DNA of 6,790 nucleotides. Origin: Chloroflexi bacterium RBG_13_46_14 (lineage in GTDB: Bacteria; Chloroflexota; Dehalococcoidia; Dehalococcoidales; UBA2162). The stretch covers positions 1-6,790 of the forward strand of contig MGML01000027.1 of NCBI GenBank assembly GCA_001796415.1. Direction: 5' to 3'. The translations under genes and the position numbers were made by a program. The notes under the pieces are model-generated. The model searched no databases. It saw only the letters and a program-made list of their open reading frames with translations, and had not been told where the DNA came from. Shown here one piece after another: positions 1 to 4,567 of the stretch (its first letter is position 1; every line of letters begins with the position of its first letter).

Positions 1-110
1 GCGGAAATACTAAAGCCGAATTCTCGAATTGCCTGGCTTTGAAGCTCCTCTCTGGGCGGATGATAGACCGCCAGAGTATTAAACCAGTCGAAGAATACGG
101 CTTTGAACAA
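1..110 (-). CDS. HAD-superfamily hydrolase, N-terminal fragment (cut by left edge)
   Basis: Reading the minus strand from position 110 gives 36 codons that stay open to the window edge, beginning LFKAVFFDWFNTLAVYHPP with the TTG start read as Met. The hydrophobic strand ending in DWFNTL is HAD motif I, with Asp8 as the expected nucleophile and Thr12 in the usual place. The residue two after the nucleophile is Phe10, whereas HAD phosphatases normally have the acid/base Asp there; L-2-haloacid dehalogenases carry a Tyr there. No ATG or GTG is available: an in-frame TAA lies two codons before the TTG, and an AGGA box (117-120) sits 6 bases upstream, so TTG at 110 is the start. It begins 20 bases after the acpP stop and is probably co-transcribed. 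The substrate cannot be told because the cap and motifs II-IV are missing. The family call is fairly safe; the reaction is open. Confidence 0.72.
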   Translation of the reverse strand, partial: MFKAVFFDWFNTLAVYHPPREELQSQAIREFGFSIS

Positions 111-116
111 AACTTA

Positions 117-120
117 TCCT
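117..120 (-). promoter_or_regulatory. Ribosome binding site fixing the TTG start of the HAD gene
   Basis: AGGA on the minus strand lies 6 bases before the TTG at 110, in the short gap after the acpP stop codon. An in-frame TAA directly upstream of the TTG rules out a longer protein, so this site decides the start. Confidence 0.55.
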
Positions 121-130
121 ATCGAATTAT

Positions 131-391
131 CTATTCGTCCTGGATGCCGGCGTCTTTTATATAATTAACAGCATCCTGGACAGATACTATTTTTTCTGCA
201 TCTTCATCCGGAATTTCAACTTTTTTGGATGAATCACTGAATTCTTCTTCCAGGGACATGATCAGTTCTACCAGGTCAAGAGAGTCAGCCCCTAGATCAT
301 CTACAAAATTAGCTGCGGGTACTACCTCTTCTTCATCAACGCCCAACTGCTCAACGATAATCTTTTTTACTCTCTCATGAACGGTTGCCAA
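131..391 (-). CDS. acpP: Acyl carrier protein
   Basis: This 86-residue acidic protein is the carrier that holds growing acyl chains as thioesters during type II fatty acid synthesis in the cytoplasm. The 4'-phosphopantetheine site is the DSL motif at residues 36-38, with Ser37 the attachment residue inside the classic GADSLD helix II start. The N-terminal segment ([13 protein letters not shown]) and the IPDEDAEKI helix III region are typical. It is about 8 residues longer than E. coli AcpP; part of this is a net insertion of about five residues (SDSSKKV, 52-58) in the loop between helices II and III, and a short acidic tail adds the rest. The start is TTG at 389-391, preceded by a strong AAGGGGGAG box; the first internal ATG would remove the active site. 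It follows nusB by 24 bases and precedes the HAD gene by 20. The usual partner fabF is not next to it. Confidence 0.97.
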   Translation of the reverse strand: MATVHERVKKIIVEQLGVDEEEVVPAANFVDDLGADSLDLVELIMSLEEEFSDSSKKVEIPDEDAEKIVSVQDAVNYIKDAGIQDE

Positions 392-394
392 TTT

Positions 395-403
395 CTCCCC
401 CTT
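395..403 (-). promoter_or_regulatory. Strong ribosome binding site for the TTG start of acpP
   Basis: The minus strand reads AAGGGGGAG, then AAA, then TTG, placing the G-run 5 bases before the start. This very purine-rich site supports TTG as the true initiation codon of a protein that must be abundant. Confidence 0.7.
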
Positions 404-415
404 ATTTCTGTTTCT

Positions 416-829
416 TTATCTGCTGACCAGAGCGCTTATTGAACCAAGAACTCCATTAACAAATTTTGATGAACGGTCAGCTCCAAAAGTCTTAGCTAGT
501 TCCACTGCTTCGTTAATGGCTACCTTTACCGGTACTTTATTATCAATTAAAATCTCAAAGATTGCAAGTCTTAGAATATTCCTGTCGATAATGGGTAATT
601 GGTCTATCGGCCAGGCCGGAGCGTGTTCTCTAATTCTCTGATCCAGTTTTTCTTTATTCTCGATAACGCCCGATACAATACCACGGACGAAAGCTTTGTT
701 CTCCTCGGTTAAATCCTCTTCGGCTAATAATCTCCCGGTAACATCATCTACCTTATGACCGGACGAGTCTATCTCGTATAATGCCTGAAGCGCAAGAGTT
801 CTTGCCCTTCTCCTCACACCTGCCATCAT
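416..829 (-). CDS. nusB: Transcription antitermination factor NusB
   Basis: The 137-residue product has the usual NusB length and all-helical pattern. NusB pairs with NusE (ribosomal protein S10) on boxA RNA to keep RNA polymerase elongating through rRNA operons. Visible hallmarks are the Arg-rich N-terminus ([17 protein letters not shown], residues 5-21) that contacts RNA, the [16 protein letters not shown] segment (about 79-94), and the C-terminal block [18 protein letters not shown] followed by a conserved [12 protein letters not shown] (about 99-131). Two tandem ATG codons (827-829 and 824-826) are possible starts; a GGGG box 7 bases before the first and an in-frame TGA two codons upstream support the first. 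It lies between fabG and acpP, which is not its common neighbourhood, and has its own promoter at 884-912. The family call is secure. Confidence 0.96.
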   Translation of the reverse strand: MMAGVRRRARTLALQALYEIDSSGHKVDDVTGRLLAEEDLTEENKAFVRGIVSGVIENKEKLDQRIREHAPAWPIDQLPIIDRNILRLAIFEILIDNKVPVKVAINEAVELAKTFGADRSSKFVNGVLGSISALVSR

Positions 830-853
830 CCATCATCCCCGTATATTTTCTTA

Positions 854-870
854 TAGCTGAAAAACAGCTA
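854..870. repeat. Small perfect dyad in the nusB leader
   Basis: TAGCTG and CAGCTA form a 6-bp inverted repeat around a five-base A (plus strand) or T (minus strand) loop. It lies downstream of the promoter predicted at 884-912 and about 25 bases before the nusB start, so it would be in the nusB leader transcript. No U-run follows on either strand, so it does not look like an intrinsic terminator. Its function is unknown and it may be chance. Confidence 0.4.
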
Positions 871-883
871 AAACGTTTAATTG

Positions 884-912
884 AGTTTATCAAAAGCGAC
901 TAAAATGGTCAA
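884..912 (-). promoter_or_regulatory. Sigma70-like promoter for nusB-acpP
   Basis: On the minus strand TTGACC (907-912) and TAAACT (884-889) are separated by exactly 17 bases. The first matches the -35 consensus at 5 of 6 positions, the second the -10 consensus at 4 of 6. The expected start point near 877 would give a leader of about 50 bases before nusB. No intrinsic terminator is visible after fabG, so nusB and acpP could be read both from this promoter and by readthrough from the upstream operon. Confidence 0.6.
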
Positions 913-938
913 TTATTACCGTAAATTATATGATGAGC

Positions 939-1685
939 TTATATCCCTCCCATGCCGCCATTGATACCGAGTATGTGACCGGTGATGTAGCCGGCTTTAT
1001 CGGATGCAAGAAACGCGACAGCTTCAGCAATATCTTCAGGTATTCCAAGGAAACCCAGCGCAGTTCTGCTTTTCAGGTATTCTATCCACTTTTCCTCAAG
1101 CTGCCGCGTCATATCCGTATCGATAAAACCGGGTGCTATCGCATTTACCGTAATTCCTCTGGAACCGACTTCTTTTGCCAGTGTCCTTGTAAAACCAATG
1201 ATGCCGGCTTTTGACGCTGAATAATTCGATTGTCCGGCATTTCCGTATATACCGACGATATTCGATATACTGATTATCCTGCCGGAGCGCTGTTTTAACA
1301 TGTATTTTAGAGCAGCTTTTGAGCATAAGAACACGCTCTTCAGGTTTACCCTGATGACGTTATCCCAGTCTTCCTCAGTCATTCGTATAATACCATGGTC
1401 GCGAATAATACCGGCATTATTCACCAGGATATCTATCTTCCCATATTTCTGAACAGCAGTATCCATCAGATTGTTTACTCCATCCGCTGTTCCCACATCG
1501 GCAAGGACTCCAATGCAGTCTTTACCTGTGCTCCTGATAGCCTCGGCTGCATTTTCTACTCTGGCCGCATCACTGACACCGTTAACAACCGTCATAGCCC
1601 CGGCTTCCGCAAGTCTGTTCGCTATTGCGTTGCCTATACCACGGGTGCTCCCGGTGATAATTGCTACCTTACCAGTCAGATCCAT
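939..1685 (-). CDS. fabG: 3-oxoacyl-[acyl-carrier-protein] reductase (SDR family)
   Basis: The 248-residue product is a classical short-chain dehydrogenase that uses NADPH to reduce 3-oxoacyl-ACP to 3-hydroxyacyl-ACP. The cofactor motif TGSTRGIG is at residues 11-18, NNAG at 89-92, the structural Asn at 114 (VNLKS), and YSASK at 155-159 gives catalytic Tyr155 and Lys159. The tail AGYITGHILGINGGM is typical of FabG. One feature is odd: aligning the loop RIISISNIVG with E. coli RIITIGSVVG puts Asn142 at the catalytic Ser138 position, with Ser141 just before it. The length and all other motifs are normal. Start ATG 1685 has GGAG (1691-1694) 5 bases upstream. It follows fabD by 27 bases in the same operon. 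The context makes FabG the best name, although the missing Ser leaves room for an altered activity. Confidence 0.93.
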   Translation of the reverse strand: MDLTGKVAIITGSTRGIGNAIANRLAEAGAMTVVNGVSDAARVENAAEAIRSTGKDCIGVLADVGTADGVNNLMDTAVQKYGKIDILVNNAGIIRDHGIIRMTEEDWDNVIRVNLKSVFLCSKAALKYMLKQRSGRIISISNIVGIYGNAGQSNYSASKAGIIGFTRTLAKEVGSRGITVNAIAPGFIDTDMTRQLEEKWIEYLKSRTALGFLGIPEDIAEAVAFLASDKAGYITGHILGINGGMGGI

Positions 1686-1712
1686 CGATACTCCAAAATC
1701 CTGCGTTTCGTA

Positions 1713-2645
1713 TTATCGGAACAATTCGTTTATCGCTTCGACACTGCCGATATTCTGCAGGGTAACTTCCCTGTTAATTCGCTTCACCAGGCCGCTCAGA
1801 ACGCGACCGGGGCCTATCTCAATGAACTTTGACACTCCGTCATTTATCATGTATTCGACCGAACGCTGCCACTGTACCCCGTTGCATAACTGGTCGATAA
1901 GCTCCGTTTTCACCTGGTCTCCGCTTGTGAGAGGTAGTGCCGTCGTGTTGGCTATTACAGGGATATCAGGATCACGGAATTCAAACGAGGCGATAATATC
2001 GGTCAAACCTTCCTGAGCGGGTTTCATCAAGGGCGAGTGAAAAGCTCCACTGACGTTGAGAGGGACAACACGACTGGCTCCTGCAGCCTTGGCCTGTTCC
2101 GCTGCTTTCAAGACATTATCCTTCATACCGCTGATGACCAGCTGTCCCGGTGTATTGTAGTTCGCTATTACCGTTGCAGTATCCTGGCATATTGCTGCCA
2201 ATACTTCTTCGTCAAGCCCCATGACCGCGGCCATAGCGCCGGGTGATTGCTGACCTGCTTCATGCATAAGCCTGCCTCTTTCACGGGCAAGATAAACCGC
2301 TGTTGGGAAGTCCATTACGTTGGCCACTGCCAGGGCAGTATATTCGCCAAGACTGTGACCTGCCAGATAGTCGGGTGTGGGGAACCTTCCATCGTTTATC
2401 TCTTCTATAGCTTTCAAGCAGGCGTAGCTCACCGTAAGTAAAGCCGGCTGAGTATTTTTTGTGAGTTGCAATTCTTCTTCCGGACCTTCGAAGCACATTG
2501 CAGAGATCGACATGCCAAGTGACTCATCAGCCTGCTTGAAGACTGATTTAGCTGATTCGAACGTGTCATACAGGTCTTTACCCATACCTACCGATTGTGA
2601 ACCCTGTCCGGGGAATATCCAGGCTCTTTTTCCTGATTCAGTCAT
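1713..2645 (-). CDS. fabD: Malonyl-CoA:ACP transacylase
   Basis: This 310-residue enzyme moves malonyl from CoA to acyl carrier protein, supplying the extender unit for fatty acid elongation. The oxyanion-hole motif FPGQGSQ is at residues 11-17. The nucleophile is Ser98 in GHSLG (96-100), Arg123 sits where FabD binds the malonyl carboxylate, and the catalytic His is His203 in GAFHSPLM. The C-terminal FIEIGPGRVLSGLVKRI is also typical, and the length matches the family. The ATG at 2643-2645 lies 2 bases after the fabK stop; its strong GGAGG box (2653-2657) is embedded in the last fabK codons, implying translational coupling. fabG follows by 27 bases. The call is secure. Confidence 0.97.
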   Translation of the reverse strand: MTESGKRAWIFPGQGSQSVGMGKDLYDTFESAKSVFKQADESLGMSISAMCFEGPEEELQLTKNTQPALLTVSYACLKAIEEINDGRFPTPDYLAGHSLGEYTALAVANVMDFPTAVYLARERGRLMHEAGQQSPGAMAAVMGLDEEVLAAICQDTATVIANYNTPGQLVISGMKDNVLKAAEQAKAAGASRVVPLNVSGAFHSPLMKPAQEGLTDIIASFEFRDPDIPVIANTTALPLTSGDQVKTELIDQLCNGVQWQRSVEYMINDGVSKFIEIGPGRVLSGLVKRINREVTLQNIGSVEAINELFR

Positions 2646-2647
2646 AT

Positions 2648-3598
2648 TCAGGCCTCCGTAATAAGTTTTCTCAGGCTGGACATGACCATCTCAGCCTCAG
2701 ATACAGTTTCTTCGATAATTTCTTTTACGGATTTTTCTTCTTTGATGCGACCGGCTATCTGTCCTGCCAGCAGGGCACCTTCTTGAAGGTCTCCTTCTAT
2801 TAACCCAAGGTACATCCTGCCTCGGTCGAACATTTCCAGTTCTTCAATGGATACGCCGGCTTTTTCCAGTTCAATAACCCTGTCTGTAAGTTCATTTTTC
2901 AGACTCCGCTGGGGATATCCCAACATTTGTCTTGTTACCACTGTAGCCGGAAGGGCCGCTTCCATTATTCTGCGTTTATAGTCCGGATGAGCTATACATT
3001 CTTTGCTGCAGGCAAAACGGGTACCCATCTGTATGCCGGAGGCTCCGAGAGCCATTGCGGCTGCCATACCACGACCATCACATATGCCTCCGGCAGCAAT
3101 AACCGGAACCTTAACGCTGTCGACGACTTCGGGAACAAGTACCATCGTGGTCGTCTCGCCTACATGACCTCCGGATTCCGTTCCTTCGGCTATGATCGCT
3201 TCCGCTCCGGCATACTCCATATGTATTGCCGCAGAGGGGCTGTTAACTACAGGTACCGTCTTTATCCCGGCGTGTTTGAATTCCGCAATAAAGGGTTCCG
3301 GATTCCCTGCTCCAGTGGTGACAATGGCTACGCCTTCCTCGATAACGACATCGGCAACCTGTCTTACATGGGGTGAAGCCATCTGTATATTGACACCGAA
3401 CGGCCTTGTTGTATGCTGTTTCGTCATCCGGATTTGATTTCTTACCCATTCAGGTTCGTAGAATCCTGAACCGATAATACCCAGCCCTCCGGCATTCGAT
3501 ACAGCGGATACAAGTTCATACGTGCCAATATGAGCCATACCTCCTTGAAGGACAGGATATCGTATATCAAAGAGGTCACAGACGACCGTTTTTAGCAC
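2648..3598 (-). CDS. fabK: FMN-dependent enoyl-[acyl-carrier-protein] reductase, FabK type
   Basis: The 316-residue product is a nitronate-monooxygenase-like TIM barrel. FabK carries out the last step of each elongation round, reducing trans-2-enoyl-ACP with NAD(P)H through FMN, and replaces the triclosan-sensitive FabI in many bacteria. Visible signatures are YPVLQGGMA (14-22), GGLGIIGSG (37-45), PFGVN (66-70), VTTGAGNP (93-100), the catalytic His145 in ESGGHVGETTTM, PVIAAGGICDGRG (165-177) for FMN phosphate binding, and QMGTRF (190-195). The ELT and AGQIAG elements near the C-terminus also match FabK rather than generic nitronate monooxygenases. The start is GTG at 3596-3598, with AAGGA (3608-3612) overlapping the rpmF stop codon. 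fabD begins 2 bases after its stop. The fab neighbours support the FabK reading; a 2-nitropropane dioxygenase activity is the less likely alternative. Confidence 0.93.
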   Translation of the reverse strand: MLKTVVCDLFDIRYPVLQGGMAHIGTYELVSAVSNAGGLGIIGSGFYEPEWVRNQIRMTKQHTTRPFGVNIQMASPHVRQVADVVIEEGVAIVTTGAGNPEPFIAEFKHAGIKTVPVVNSPSAAIHMEYAGAEAIIAEGTESGGHVGETTTMVLVPEVVDSVKVPVIAAGGICDGRGMAAAMALGASGIQMGTRFACSKECIAHPDYKRRIMEAALPATVVTRQMLGYPQRSLKNELTDRVIELEKAGVSIEELEMFDRGRMYLGLIEGDLQEGALLAGQIAGRIKEEKSVKEIIEETVSEAEMVMSSLRKLITEA

Positions 3599-3610
3599 AA
3601 TCCGTTATCC

Positions 3611-3811
3611 TTAACTGGATTTGGGCTTTGGACTCTTTATCTCGGTTACATCTCTGCCGTTATAAGTACCGCAGGTAGGGCAAACGTGATGAGGTAGCTT
3701 CGGGCTGTGGCACTGCGGGCAGGTAATCAAAGTCGGCGCGGACGCAGCAATGTGACTGCGTCGCTTCCCTTGCCGCGCTTTGGCATATTTTCTTTTTGGC
3801 TGTGGAGGCAT
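3611..3811 (-). CDS. rpmF: 50S ribosomal protein L32
   Basis: This 66-residue basic protein is the L32 subunit of the large ribosome. It starts MPPQPKRKYAKARQGKRRSH, the usual basic N-terminus that threads into rRNA. It carries a four-Cys zinc ribbon: Cys31 and Cys34 (CPQC), then Cys44 and Cys47 (CPTC), followed by GTYNGRDV. This is therefore the zinc-binding (C+) paralog form, not a zinc-free version. ATG at 3809-3811 is preceded by AAGGAAGGAA. It lies 16 bases after DUF177 and 12 before fabK; the yceD-rpmF pair followed by fatty acid genes is widely conserved in bacteria. The call is secure. Confidence 0.96.
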   Translation of the reverse strand: MPPQPKRKYAKARQGKRRSHIAASAPTLITCPQCHSPKLPHHVCPTCGTYNGRDVTEIKSPKPKSS

Positions 3812-3827
3812 CGTGTATTCCTTCCTT

Positions 3828-4388
3828 TCAGTTATCCGCTGAATACTCAGTATCCTTCAACACAAGAGTATTCAGCTTTTCCCATCTTGGGTCAATTTCA
3901 GGCGTGCAGTCACATTCTTCCTCATTCAGGTTCGCACCACAGGTCGGACACAGACCTGAACAATCTTTCCTGCACAACGGTTTTATCGGTAAAGCCATTA
4001 ATGTGTACTGGCGGATAGCTTCCAATATATCCATTATATTATAGTCGTCAATCGTAAAGCTACCGGGCTCTTCGGGTGCAGGCAGCATTACACCGGTATT
4101 GACATCCATAATCGGGAAATATTCTTCTTCAATTTTTATTTCAAGGGGATAGGAGAAATTACTCAGACAACGACCACATCGAAGAAATATATTTGTGTCG
4201 AAGGTTCCTTTCATCAATATACCGCGGTCCGTTTTCATCAGACAGACAAATCCGGTAAATTCTACCTTTTCGCCCTCGATATCAACATTAGTATCGAATT
4301 CGTAATTCCGTATCGTACCGATATTCGACTTTAGCTGCTGGGAAACATTAATCTGCACCTTATCCACCTCACCCTGCCGAAATTTCAT
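3828..4388 (-). CDS. yceD: DUF177 / YceD family protein, 23S rRNA accumulation factor
   Basis: This 186-residue protein belongs to the DUF177 (YceD) family, whose bacterial and plant members are needed for normal 23S rRNA accumulation and are nearly always encoded just before rpmF. A beta-rich N-terminal half (about 10-95) contains the conserved CGRCL (71-75). The C-terminal half has a Cys cluster: Cys139, Cys143, Cys147, Cys150, then Cys159 and Cys161, arranged as LCRKDCSGLCPTCGANLN and CDC, suggesting metal binding. The ending DPRWEKLNTL (167-176) is the usual family close. ATG at 4386-4388 has no clear Shine-Dalgarno box, unlike its downstream neighbours. It is the first gene of the minus-strand operon, driven from 4429-4457. 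The family call is secure; the exact biochemical role is not known. Confidence 0.9.
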   Translation of the reverse strand: MKFRQGEVDKVQINVSQQLKSNIGTIRNYEFDTNVDIEGEKVEFTGFVCLMKTDRGILMKGTFDTNIFLRCGRCLSNFSYPLEIKIEEEYFPIMDVNTGVMLPAPEEPGSFTIDDYNIMDILEAIRQYTLMALPIKPLCRKDCSGLCPTCGANLNEEECDCTPEIDPRWEKLNTLVLKDTEYSADN

Positions 4389-4428
4389 ATCTATATCGAA
4401 TTATCGGATCTGGTTCGGAAGTCAATTT

Positions 4429-4457
4429 ATTTTAACAAAGAGCTAGGCGTGAGTCAA
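4429..4457 (-). promoter_or_regulatory. Strong sigma70-like promoter for the yceD-rpmF-fab operon
   Basis: On the minus strand TTGACT (4452-4457) and TAAAAT (4429-4434) each match consensus at 5 of 6 positions. They are separated by exactly 17 bases, and TGT directly before the -10 box gives an extended -10. The start point should fall near 4422, leaving a leader of about 34 bases before the ATG at 4388. A second TTGACT at 4420-4425 has only a GATAAT 14 bases further on, so it looks like a poorer alternative. Confidence 0.72.
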
Positions 4458-4478
4458 TTTCACCGGAGAACAACGGAT

Positions 4479-4491
4479 AACGATAGTCGTT
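4479..4491. repeat. Inverted repeat just upstream of the aor -35 box
   Basis: AACGA, TAG, TCGTT form a perfect 5-bp inverted repeat with a 3-base centre, ending 3 bases before the -35 box of the aor promoter. Its position and its 3-base centre, shared with the repeat at 4521-4537, make it a possible regulator site. Such a short repeat could also be chance. Confidence 0.3.
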
Positions 4492-4494
4492 TAA

Positions 4495-4524
4495 TTGACA
4501 TTCAGATTCGAGTGAATGTAGAAT
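4495..4524 (+). promoter_or_regulatory. Sigma70-like promoter for the aldehyde ferredoxin oxidoreductase gene
   Basis: A perfect TTGACA (4495-4500) is followed after 18 bases by TAGAAT (4519-4524), a 5 of 6 match to the -10 consensus with TG immediately before it. The start point should lie near 4531, giving a leader of about 37 bases with an AGGAGG box. The -10 region is overlapped by a perfect inverted repeat (4521-4537), suggesting control by a repressor. Confidence 0.65.
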
Positions 4525-4537
4525 ATTTCCAATATTC
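4521..4537. promoter_or_regulatory. Operator-like perfect dyad over the aor -10 and start point
   Basis: GAATATT, TCC, AATATTC form a perfect 7-bp inverted repeat with a 3-base centre. A second, outer pairing GTGAAT (4512-4517) with ATTCAC (4533-4538) overlaps it. Lying across the -10 hexamer and predicted start point, it is well placed for a dimeric repressor. I do not recognise the motif as that of a known regulator. Confidence 0.45.
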
Positions 4538-4556
4538 ACATCGTTGCTAAGATAAA

Positions 4557-4562
4557 AGGAGG
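4557..4562 (+). promoter_or_regulatory. Ribosome binding site of the aor gene
   Basis: AGGAGG lies 5 bases before ATG 4568. It selects this ATG over the in-frame ATG five codons later (Met6), although the family homology begins about there (MGKILFVNLSTGE). Confidence 0.8.
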
Positions 4563-4567
4563 AAAAC

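Noticed and set aside
854..870. Intrinsic terminator after fabG or before nusB
   Set aside because: The stem is only 6 bp and no U-run follows on either strand; it also lies downstream of the nusB promoter.
1471..2016. Plus-strand open frame of 181 codons opposite fabG and fabD
   Set aside because: It is antisense to two secure genes, has no ribosome binding site or recognisable domain, and its low-complexity composition is what a shadow frame gives.
4434..4448. boxA-like sequence AGCTCTTTGTTA on the minus strand
   Set aside because: It resembles the NusB/S10 target but lies in the spacer between the -35 and -10 boxes of the yceD promoter, so it would not be transcribed, and the match fails in its second half.
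4449..4463. GTGA-N7-TCAC, resembling a CRP half-site pair
   Set aside because: The spacing is 7 rather than 6, the flanking T and A of TGTGA/TCACA are absent, and it overlaps the yceD -35 box; most likely chance.
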